Of a DNA stretch of 38,816 nucleotides, positions 33,159 to 38,816 are shown in pieces. The DNA comes from Clostridia bacterium. GTDB lineage: Bacteria; Bacillota; Clostridia; Oscillospirales; CAG-272. Numbering within the stretch: position 1 is the first letter of the stretch; the number at the start of each line of letters is the position of its first letter. The notes under the pieces are model-generated. The model was not told where the DNA came from, made no database searches, and saw only the letters and a program-made list of their open reading frames with translations. The DNA is taken from the NCBI GenBank assembly GCA_017463665.1, contig JAFTOT010000090.1, forward strand, positions 1 to 38,816. The letters are read 5' to 3'. A program made the position numbers and the translations under genes.

Positions 33159-34004
33159 GTGCGCGATAATCGAGGGAAGAACAGACCGCAAAACGGGCGC
33201 GGTCCGTCCTTCAGTGTGCAGGATGAGATCCGTCGTGATCGGCGCATGCGTCGGACAAGCCACGTTCGCCGTGCACGATCTGCAACACAGACGGTGCTGA
33301 CCGCCGTATTATGTCTGGCCATTTGTGCCTTGCTCATCATTGCGGTTGTATGCATTGTCACCCGTGCCGCATCGGTTACCGTCAGCGGAAACGGGCGGTA
33401 TTCAGCTGCAGAGATTCTGGAGGCGGCGGATGTAGACGGCGATATATTGCCGCTGCTCCGAGAGCAGACGGTATATAAGCGTGTTGCCGCAGCATGCCCC
33501 TATGTGGAGAGCATCGAGCTTGTAAAAGTATATCCTTCGTCCGTGGAGATCATCGTGCATGAAACAGAGCCTGTGTACGTTACGATAACGCACGGACGGC
33601 AGTTGACACTGGATAGGGAACTGCGGGTTATGGACTTCACCGAAACTGCCGACGGTCTGATCCGGCTGGTTCTTCCGGAATTCAAAAATGCCGTCGAGGG
33701 CAGCCGTGTGGTTTTTACCGATGCGGAAAGTGAGAGCTTCGTTGTACAAATGCTAGACGCATTCTTTACCGAGGATCTGTTGGGACTCACATCGCTGGAT
33801 CTGACGGATCGTTATGCTTTGACGGCTACCGTCGGCGACGGAGTGAAGATTCTGTTCGGCGATTATCGCAATATCGATGTAAAGTTGTCGCTTGCGAAAA
33901 AGATTATGGCAGATGCCGAGGCGGCGTATTCCGCGCGCACTTTGATCGATGTATCCGAGCCTTCCCGCGCCAGTGCACAGTATGACTATAACGGCGAATT
34001 TTAA
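33159..34004 (+). CDS. divIB: Cell division protein DivIB/FtsQ
   Basis: The product has 281 residues. An Arg-rich cytosolic start (about 1-42) leads to one membrane helix (about 45-67), then a POTRA domain (about 71-140; VTVSGNGRYSAAEILEAADV, PYVESIELVKVYPSSVEIIVHE) and the FtsQ/DivIB beta-domain. The order and size fit DivIB, which links FtsL and DivIC in the divisome. The start is GTG 33159 with GGAGGTGGG. It is the last gene before the ftsZ promoter. Confidence 0.9.
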   Translation: MRDNRGKNRPQNGRGPSFSVQDEIRRDRRMRRTSHVRRARSATQTVLTAVLCLAICALLIIAVVCIVTRAASVTVSGNGRYSAAEILEAADVDGDILPLLREQTVYKRVAAACPYVESIELVKVYPSSVEIIVHETEPVYVTITHGRQLTLDRELRVMDFTETADGLIRLVLPEFKNAVEGSRVVFTDAESESFVVQMLDAFFTEDLLGLTSLDLTDRYALTATVGDGVKILFGDYRNIDVKLSLAKKIMADAEAAYSARTLIDVSEPSRASAQYDYNGEF

Positions 34005-34044
34005 TATATTTTTTAATATTTATTATTAAATTTGCTGAAAATAC

Positions 34045-34073
34045 TTGCAAAATAACAGAAAATAGTTTATGAT
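34045..34073 (+). promoter_or_regulatory. Sigma-A promoter of ftsZ
   Basis: -35 TTGCAA (34045-34050), a 17-bp spacer, and -10 TATGAT (34068-34073). The region is AT-rich, about 65 bp before the ftsZ start. Confidence 0.78.
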
Positions 34074-34138
34074 ATATATGTATTGCTCCATTAACGCAGT
34101 TTTTAAAGATTTATCATAGATTTCGGAGGACAGAAAAA

Positions 34139-35242
34139 ATGAGTTTTGAACTGGATGAAGCCATGGACAACGGCGTTTGTCTGAAGGTTGTCGGCGTAGG
34201 CGGCGGCGGAAACAATGCTGTCAACAGAATGGTCGCTACAGATATTCGCGGCGTTGAGTTTATTTGTGTCAACACGGACAAGCAGGTGCTTGTAAATTCG
34301 GGCGCAACGCAGAAGGTCACCATCGGCGAAAAGATCACGCGCGGTCACGGCGCGGGTGCAAATCCCGAGGTTGGTAAGCGCGCTGCCGAGGAGAGCATCG
34401 ACGATATCAAGAACGCTCTTGCAGGCGCAGACATGGTATTCATTACTGCCGGCATGGGCGGCGGTACCGGTACGGGCGCAGCCCCCATCGTTGCGAGAAT
34501 TGCAAGAGAAATGAACATCCTCACGGTCGGTATCGTTACCAAGCCGTTTAGCTTTGAGGGCAAGAGAAGAATGGATCAGGCAGAGGTCGGTATCGAGGCT
34601 CTGCGCGAGTTTGTTGACTCTCTGATTGTTATTCCCAATGAGAGACTCAAGCAGGTTACCGATGAGCGCATCACACTTGCAAACGCATTCAGCATCGCAG
34701 ATGATGTACTTCGCCGCGGTGTACAGAGCATTTCCGAGCTGATCAGCGTTCCCCAGTTCATCAACCTTGACTTTGCAGACGTGACCGCGATCATGAAGGA
34801 TGCGGGCAACGCACACATGGGCGTCGGCAGCGCAACCGGTAAGGACAAGGCTGTTCTGGCTGCAAAGGCTGCAATTTCCAGCCCGCTGCTCGAGACCTCT
34901 ATCGAGGGCGCTACCGGTATTCTGATTTGCATTACTGCTTCTCCCGACATCGGACTGGAAGATGTAGATATTGCTTCGCAGATGGTAGCAAGCGAGGCAC
35001 ATCCCGATGCAAACATCATCTGGGGTGCCGCACTGGATCCCAGCCTCGAGGACGAAATGCGCGTAACCATCGTTGCAACCGGTTTCAAGAAGGATAAGTC
35101 CGAGAAGGTACACGGCAATCCCAAGCCTGCAGATGCTCCCGCACCCAAGGTACAGGATGTTCCCGTAGCAGAGGAGCCTGCTGCCCCCAAGGATGACGAC
35201 GATATCAGCGATCTGATCAAGATGCTCAACGGCGGCAGATAA
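34139..35242 (+). CDS. ftsZ: Cell division GTPase FtsZ
   Basis: The product has 367 residues, a tubulin-like GTPase that forms the Z-ring. The nucleotide-binding [11 protein letters not shown] (about 21-31) and the tubulin signature [10 protein letters not shown] (about 108-117) are intact, as is the T7 loop region with [16 protein letters not shown] Pro/Ala-rich linker ends in a short acidic tail, [10 protein letters not shown]. There is no ftsA next to it, so membrane tethering may depend on SepF encoded elsewhere. It has its own promoter, GGAGG before the ATG and a strong terminator. Confidence 0.98.
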   Translation: MSFELDEAMDNGVCLKVVGVGGGGNNAVNRMVATDIRGVEFICVNTDKQVLVNSGATQKVTIGEKITRGHGAGANPEVGKRAAEESIDDIKNALAGADMVFITAGMGGGTGTGAAPIVARIAREMNILTVGIVTKPFSFEGKRRMDQAEVGIEALREFVDSLIVIPNERLKQVTDERITLANAFSIADDVLRRGVQSISELISVPQFINLDFADVTAIMKDAGNAHMGVGSATGKDKAVLAAKAAISSPLLETSIEGATGILICITASPDIGLEDVDIASQMVASEAHPDANIIWGAALDPSLEDEMRVTIVATGFKKDKSEKVHGNPKPADAPAPKVQDVPVAEEPAAPKDDDDISDLIKMLNGGR

Positions 35243-35256
35243 GTAACCGAATACAT

Positions 35257-35284
35257 AAAGGCAGTTCGATCGAACTGCCTTTTT
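35257..35284 (+). terminator. Rho-independent terminator after ftsZ
   Basis: A perfect palindrome with left arm AAAGGCAGTTCGA and its complement TCGAACTGCCTTT, followed by T residues to 35284. Confidence 0.93.
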
Positions 35285-35285
35285 C

Positions 35286-35315
35286 ACGCATTCCTCCCCT
35301 CGCTCATATTCTGTA
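35286..35315 (+). promoter_or_regulatory. Candidate sigma-K/sigma-E-type promoter of dpaAB
   Basis: AC at 35286-35287, a 17-bp spacer and CATATTCT (35305-35312) fit the loose sporulation consensus AC-N16/17-CATANNNT. The -10 lies in the loop of the hairpin below. dpaAB is sigma-K controlled in B. subtilis; no sigma-A promoter is seen here. Confidence 0.4.
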
Positions 35316-35328
35316 AGCGAGGGGAGGA
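35292..35328 (+). promoter_or_regulatory. Hairpin that sequesters the dpaA Shine-Dalgarno
   Basis: Perfect 13-bp arms, TCCTCCCCTCGCT (35292-35304) and AGCGAGGGGAGGA (35316-35328), with an 11-base loop. The right arm contains the ribosome site GGGGAGG of dpaA. No T run follows, so it is not a terminator. Confidence 0.7.
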
Positions 35329-35336
35329 TGCTTTAC

Positions 35337-36233
35337 ATGTATGCAACTGTAAAAATTGGAATACTTGGCGGCGATATGCGCCAAACTGCATTGGCACGCC
35401 GCCTCTCGGAAATGGGGTTTGAAACTGCGACATGGGGACTTTCGCGCGATGCGGACATCGGGCAGGCGGTGCGGTGCAGCGATTGGCATGATGCCGTCCG
35501 ACAGTGCAAAGCGGTGATACTGCCGCTGCCTGTGTCCAAAGACGGTGTGCGGATCAATGCGCCGTTTGCTGCGGGAGAAGAACTGCGCATGTCGCATTTG
35601 ATACATGCAATCTCCGCCGATACATTGCTGATCGGCGGTAAATTTGATTTTGGAATCAAGGAAGCCGCAAAGGAAAATGCGATATCTTTGCTGGATTATT
35701 TCGAATGTGAGGAACTGCAGATCAAAAATGCGGTGCCGACAGCGGAGGGCGCACTCGAGATCGCCATGCATGAAATGCCGATCACGGTGTTTGGCTCCAA
35801 GGCGCTTGTCTGCGGCTACGGACGCATCGGCAAGGTGCTTTCTGCAATGTTGAAAAATATCGGCGCGGAAGTGACCGTATCCGCAAGGCGGCAGGAAGAT
35901 CTCGCGTATATTGCGGTCTCAGGACATCGGGCGGTGCGTTTCGGCAGCGAAGAATTCCGCAGTGCTGTCGAACAGGCAGATGTGGTCTTCAACACCGCGC
36001 CCGCCAAGATCTTAGACCGAGCATTGATCGAGAGTATGCGCCGTTGCTGCTTGATCGTGGATCTCGCATCGGGCAAGGGCGGTGTGGATTTCGGCGCGGC
36101 AGAGTCCTGCGGCATCAAAGCGATCCATGCGCTGTCGCTGCCCGGCAAGGTGGCACCTGTGACAGCCGGCGGCATCATTTGCGATTGCGTACTCGAACTT
36201 TTGGCAAGAGAGGGAGTGATCGCAAGGCTATGA
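35337..36233 (+). CDS. dpaA: Dipicolinate synthase subunit A
   Basis: The product has 298 residues. With DpaB it makes dipicolinic acid from a dihydrodipicolinate-pathway intermediate in the mother cell of sporulating cells. It has an N-terminal domain (ILGGDMRQTALARRLSEMG) and a Rossmann NAD(P) domain with ALVCGYGRIGKVLSAMLKNIG, then VDLASGKGGVDF and LPGKVAPVTAGG. I chose ATG 35337, which is 9 bp after GGGGAGG; an in-frame ATG at 35328 touches the ribosome site and is unlikely. The site is locked in a hairpin. The stop overlaps the dpaB start. Confidence 0.93.
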   Translation: MYATVKIGILGGDMRQTALARRLSEMGFETATWGLSRDADIGQAVRCSDWHDAVRQCKAVILPLPVSKDGVRINAPFAAGEELRMSHLIHAISADTLLIGGKFDFGIKEAAKENAISLLDYFECEELQIKNAVPTAEGALEIAMHEMPITVFGSKALVCGYGRIGKVLSAMLKNIGAEVTVSARRQEDLAYIAVSGHRAVRFGSEEFRSAVEQADVVFNTAPAKILDRALIESMRRCCLIVDLASGKGGVDFGAAESCGIKAIHALSLPGKVAPVTAGGIICDCVLELLAREGVIARL

Positions 36234-36790
36234 TCGGATATGCATTTTGCGGATCGTTCTGCACGCTTGGAAAATCCTTTTCATTGTTTCAAAAAATGAT
36301 CGCAGACGGCAAAGAAATTCTGCCGATCGTCAGCGAAAATGTATATACTATAAATACCCGCTTTCAAGATGCCAAATCATTTTGCGCGAAGCTGGAAAGT
36401 GCGAGCGGAAACAAGGTGATACATACTATTGCCGATGCGGAGCCGCTCGGACCGAAGATCGCTTTGGAATGCCTCGTGATCTGCCCCTGCACGGGCAATA
36501 CGCTTGCCAAAATTGCAAACGGGATCACCGACACCGCGGTTACAATGGCTGCAAAAGCGCATCTGCGCTCCGACCGCACCCTCGTCATCGCGCTTGCTTC
36601 CAACGATGCGCTGTCTGCCAATTTAAAAAACATCGCGACGCTGCTGGAGCGTAAAAACGTCTATTTTGTTCCGATGGTGCAGGATGATCCCGTGAACAAA
36701 CCGCACTCGCTGGTTGCTGATTTTTCAAAATTGGAGGAGACGCTGGAGCTCGCAAAACAGGGAAGACAACTGCAAAAAATCTTTATTTGA
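36230..36790 (+). CDS. dpaB: Dipicolinate synthase subunit B (flavoprotein)
   Basis: The product has 186 residues of the flavoprotein fold seen in DpaB/UbiX-like proteins. GYAFCGSFCTLGKSF at the start and CPCTGNTLAKIANGITDTAVTMAAKAHLR-like motifs (the FMN-type site) are visible. It is the partner of DpaA in dipicolinate formation, which gives spores heat resistance. Start ATG 36230 overlaps the dpaA stop by ATGA. A longer frame reads dpaA in another phase and is not real. The 135-bp gap after it contains a candidate spore promoter. Confidence 0.93.
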   Translation: MIGYAFCGSFCTLGKSFSLFQKMIADGKEILPIVSENVYTINTRFQDAKSFCAKLESASGNKVIHTIADAEPLGPKIALECLVICPCTGNTLAKIANGITDTAVTMAAKAHLRSDRTLVIALASNDALSANLKNIATLLERKNVYFVPMVQDDPVNKPHSLVADFSKLEETLELAKQGRQLQKIFI

Positions 36791-36832
36791 GTCAAGGAAA
36801 ATCCTGCAACATTTACGTGCTGAAATTGCCAT

Positions 36833-36861
36833 TCATAACGAAAAACGATTTGTTTATAATA
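36833..36861 (+). promoter_or_regulatory. Candidate forespore (sigma-G/F-like) or sigma-A promoter of the SASP gene
   Basis: TCATA (36833-36837), a 17-bp spacer and TATAATA (36855-36861). It fits the sigma-G pattern gyATr-N17/18-cATnhTA with one mismatch in each box, but the -10 is also a sigma-A consensus. Confidence 0.45.
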
Positions 36862-36925
36862 ATAGCAGAGGACGCGAAAGCGAACTCAATTATATAGATC
36901 AATCAAACAAAGAGGAGAACAAACA

Positions 36926-37123
36926 ATGGCAAGCAACAAGACTCTTGTTCCCGAAGCAAAGGCTGCTCTCGAGCAGTTCAAGATGGAAGCGGCAAGCGAG
37001 GTCGGCGTAACCCTGAGCCAGGGCTATAACGGTAACCTCACTTCCAAAGAGGCGGGCTCTATCGGTGGCCAGATGGTCAAGAAGATGGTAGAGAAGTACG
37101 AGAACGAAATCAAGACCAAATAA
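36926..37123 (+). CDS. Small acid-soluble spore protein, alpha/beta type
   Basis: The product has 65 residues. It coats forespore DNA and changes UV photochemistry. Typical motifs are ALEQFKMEAASEVGV, which contains the GPR protease cleavage region, then GYNGNLTSKEAGSIGGQMVKKM with the conserved TS(K)xxGSxGGxMVKKM core. The length is normal for the family. ATG 36926 has GAGGAGA upstream. It has its own terminator. Its place next to dpaAB groups two spore-protection functions, though the two have separate promoters. Confidence 0.95.
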   Translation: MASNKTLVPEAKAALEQFKMEAASEVGVTLSQGYNGNLTSKEAGSIGGQMVKKMVEKYENEIKTK

Positions 37124-37148
37124 CAAAACCTTTTATCAAAACGGTTTT

Positions 37149-37175
37149 AGGCACCCGATCATCGGGTGCCTTTTT
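37149..37175 (+). terminator. Rho-independent terminator after the SASP gene
   Basis: The stem AGGCACCCG / CGGGTGCCT (extendable inward) is followed by five T. Confidence 0.93.
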
Positions 37176-37188
37176 CGTTGGAAGCCGC

Positions 37189-37217
37189 TTGACTTTTTTG
37201 CGGCTATACCATACAAT
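37189..37217 (+). promoter_or_regulatory. Sigma-A promoter of the nucleotidyltransferase-fold gene
   Basis: -35 TTGACT (37189-37194), a 17-bp spacer and -10 TACAAT (37212-37217). The -35 is flanked by the inverted repeat AGCCGC (37183-37188) / GCGGCT (37200-37205), which could be an operator. Confidence 0.7.
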
Positions 37218-37261
37218 ATTAACAGTACATTCAGATGATTTGCAAAAAAACGGAGAATATA

Positions 37262-38428
37262 ATGAATACGATAGAACGTGTAATTGTTTCACTTGTAAAA
37301 AGTGCGATCGACGGTTCGCGCGCTGAAGTGCCCGCGGATGCAAATTGGAAAGATATCCTTCGGATTGGTGAGAGGTACAAGGTTATTCCGCTGCTGTATC
37401 AGGGAGTGACTAATTCGGAAATTTCCGTACCGGAGACGGTTATGGGTCGGATGCAAAACATTGTGCTTTCCAACCTCATGTTGGATCAAAAACAGCTGTA
37501 TGAACTTTCAAATTTGCAAAAAGCATTTGATGAAAACGGAATCGACTACATGCCGGTAAAAGGGATACTGATGAAGGATTTGTACCCCAATACCGAATTG
37601 CGTCCGATGGGGGACGGCGATATCCTTATCCGAATGACACAAAAGGAAAAGATCGCCGATGCCATGGATCGCTTGGGGTATGTGTTTGCGTATGAATCCA
37701 CGCATGAATGGGCGTTTGACAAAAACGGTGTGCATGTGGAGCTGCACAAACGTTTGATCCCTTTGCAGAACACCGATTATTGCGCCTATTACGGTGACGG
37801 TTGGAAATTCGCAAAAGAAACGGGGAACGGCACGCGCTACGCCCTGAGCGATGAGGATCATTATATATATATATTTACGCATTTTGCAAAGCACTATCGT
37901 GATGGCGGTATAGGTGTGTTGCACATGGCGGATCTGTGGATCTATACGCGCGAAAAAAACGTGCAGACCCCCTATGTGCGTGCGGAACTCGAAAAGCTGG
38001 ACTTGCTTCGTTTCTATGATAATGTTTTTGAAACGATCCATGCATGGTTTGAGGGCGGACCGCAAACGGAGATGACGGAGTTTATTACCCGGCGTATATT
38101 CAGCTATGGAAGATGGGGGACGGAGACCAGCCGGATCATGGCAAAAGGGGTGCGGGATTCAAAGTCCGTTCCTTTGGGAAAACTGCGCGTGAAGCAGATC
38201 ACAGAGGCGATGTTTCCCGGCATGCTGAGAATGCAGTACCGTTATCCCATTTTGCAAAAATACGGTTTCTTATTGCCCGTCATGTGGATCGCACGGTGGT
38301 TTGATTTTTTACTTTTTAAGCACGACCGCATACGCGACAAAGTGAAGGCGATCAAAATATCGACTGAGGACAATGTTTCGGCTTATCAAAACGAGTTGGA
38401 TTATGTGGGATTGGACTATAACTTTTAA
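37262..38428 (+). CDS. Nucleotidyltransferase family protein (NTP_transf_5-like)
   Basis: The product has 388 residues. The central motif PVKGILMKDLYPNTELRPMGDGDILI, seen around residues 95-120, matches the PF14907 pattern of a KG motif followed by R..GD.DIL, a member of the Pol-beta nucleotidyltransferase superfamily. HVELHKRLIP and FTHFAKHYRDGGIGVLHMADLWIY continue the family pattern. Members often lie in polysaccharide or peptide biosynthesis loci, but the function here is unknown. Start ATG 37262 has GGAGAA at good spacing; a 9-codon longer form is possible. It stands alone between the SASP gene and an rRNA operon. Confidence 0.8.
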   Translation: MNTIERVIVSLVKSAIDGSRAEVPADANWKDILRIGERYKVIPLLYQGVTNSEISVPETVMGRMQNIVLSNLMLDQKQLYELSNLQKAFDENGIDYMPVKGILMKDLYPNTELRPMGDGDILIRMTQKEKIADAMDRLGYVFAYESTHEWAFDKNGVHVELHKRLIPLQNTDYCAYYGDGWKFAKETGNGTRYALSDEDHYIYIFTHFAKHYRDGGIGVLHMADLWIYTREKNVQTPYVRAELEKLDLLRFYDNVFETIHAWFEGGPQTEMTEFITRRIFSYGRWGTETSRIMAKGVRDSKSVPLGKLRVKQITEAMFPGMLRMQYRYPILQKYGFLLPVMWIARWFDFLLFKHDRIRDKVKAIKISTEDNVSAYQNELDYVGLDYNF

Positions 38429-38452
38429 ATAAACCGCGTTAAATGTATTGTT

Positions 38453-38497
38453 TTCGGCACTTGCAAAAACAAGTGCCGAAATTTTAAATTTTTTTGC
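38453..38497 (+). terminator. Rho-independent terminator before the rRNA operon
   Basis: The stem TTCGGCACTTG (38453-38463) and CAAGTGCCGAA (38470-38480) with a CAAAAA loop is followed by A/T-rich sequence with a run of eight T. Confidence 0.88.
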
Positions 38498-38506
38498 AAA
38501 AAAGTG

Positions 38507-38535
38507 TTGACAAAAGGGGGATAAAGTGATAGAAT
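38507..38535 (+). promoter_or_regulatory. rRNA operon promoter P1
   Basis: -35 TTGACA (38507-38512), a 17-bp spacer and -10 TAGAAT (38530-38535). Confidence 0.85.
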
Positions 38536-38611
38536 AAACAAGCTCACCTCGGGAGAGGTTGAGGGGCGAAAGAAACTCGAAAAACTTTTTTAAAAAAGTT
38601 TCAAAAACCTC

Positions 38612-38640
38612 TTGACAAATCAAACGAGATGCAGTATAAT
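38612..38640 (+). promoter_or_regulatory. rRNA operon promoter P2
   Basis: Perfect consensus: TTGACA (38612-38617), a 17-bp spacer and TATAAT (38635-38640). The P1-P2 interval contains a long A/T palindrome (AAACTTTTTT / AAAAAAGTTT). Confidence 0.92.
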
Positions 38641-38816
38641 AGAAAAGTCGCCGCGAGCTGAGCTCGAAGCGATGAAAAAAGATTCGGTCATTGAAAATTG
38701 AACAACAAAGAGAAAGAAACACTGAACTGAAAAGTAAGTGTAGATCTCGAACAATTCTTTAGAGAAACCAAGTAAAGAAACTTATGCGAAAGAGCAAGCG
38801 ATTGCTTGAGTAGGAA
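38641..38816 (+). other. rRNA operon leader (upstream of the 16S or first rRNA gene, which lies beyond the edge)
   Basis: The stretch contains CGGTCATTGAAAATTGAACA, a sequence typical of Firmicutes pre-rRNA leaders and spacers. A weak boxA-like ATTCTTTAGAG follows (from 38754), then a hairpin CAAGC/GCTTG near the right end. No mature rRNA sequence is reached. No gene is visible in 38429-38816 apart from these signals. Confidence 0.75.

Noticed and set aside
36791-36925. Possible small gene between dpaB and the SASP gene
   Set aside because: No frame with a start and ribosome site is supported; the region fits a promoter and leader.

Overview
The window looks like a chromosomal segment of a spore-forming, low-GC-type Gram-positive bacterium of the class Clostridia. 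It carries a division and cell wall (dcw) cluster with spoVD- and ftsW/spoVE-type genes, dipicolinate synthase genes (dpaAB), an alpha/beta-type small acid-soluble spore protein, an HPr with both His15 and Ser46, and a tmRNA with an ALAA-ending tag. Promoters are canonical sigma-A type and Shine-Dalgarno sites are strong. Base composition is fairly balanced. The surface proteins and the DUF4330 genes suggest an uncultured gut-type Oscillospirales-like lineage, but that placement is an inference.

Layout. 1-3174: the 3' end of a secreted protein with copper-amine-oxidase-type repeats, then two minus-strand genes (a lipoprotein and a YhfW-like FAD/Rieske oxidoreductase). 3361-6832: a heterodimeric ABC exporter divergent from the oxidoreductase. 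6872-7724: a GNAT acetyltransferase and a frameshifted AraC-type regulator. 7823-7996: a GTGAAAT-type repeat element. 8029-9783 (minus): ssrA (tmRNA), an alpha/beta hydrolase and smpB. 9929-14084: rimM, trmD, an O-antigen-ligase-like membrane protein and two DUF4330 proteins in one tight operon. 14227-17508: ptsH, then uvrC-rsmD-coaD. 17754-21888: two tandem paralogous surface proteins with Thr/Ala/Pro-rich stalks and a C-terminal membrane anchor. 22235-35242: the dcw cluster mraZ-rsmH-ftsL-spoVD-murE-murF-mraY-ftsW-murG-divIB-ftsZ, with no murD, murC, murB or ftsA. 35337-37123: dpaA-dpaB and a SASP gene. 37262-38428: a nucleotidyltransferase-fold protein. 38507-38816: two strong tandem promoters and the leader of an rRNA operon that continues past the right edge.

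How the parts work together. The dcw genes make UDP-MurNAc-pentapeptide and lipid II (murE, murF, mraY, murG), polymerise and cross-link it (ftsW, spoVD) and build the divisome (ftsL, divIB, ftsZ) under MraZ. The dpaAB and SASP genes serve spore heat and UV resistance. ssrA and smpB form the trans-translation pair.

The most interesting signals are: a perfect 13-bp hairpin that hides the dpaA Shine-Dalgarno and carries a sigma-K-like -10 in its loop; two nearly identical CtsR-like operators in front of murG and divIB; a MurF whose P-loop and nucleotide motifs are degenerate; a second, orphan MraZ-box-like repeat with an attenuator-like hairpin upstream of mraZ; the ligase-like/DUF4330 cassette; the tandem mucin-like surface proteins; and a one-base homopolymer frameshift that splits an AraC-GNAT fusion. 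All family names come from reading translated motifs by eye, and no database search was possible.
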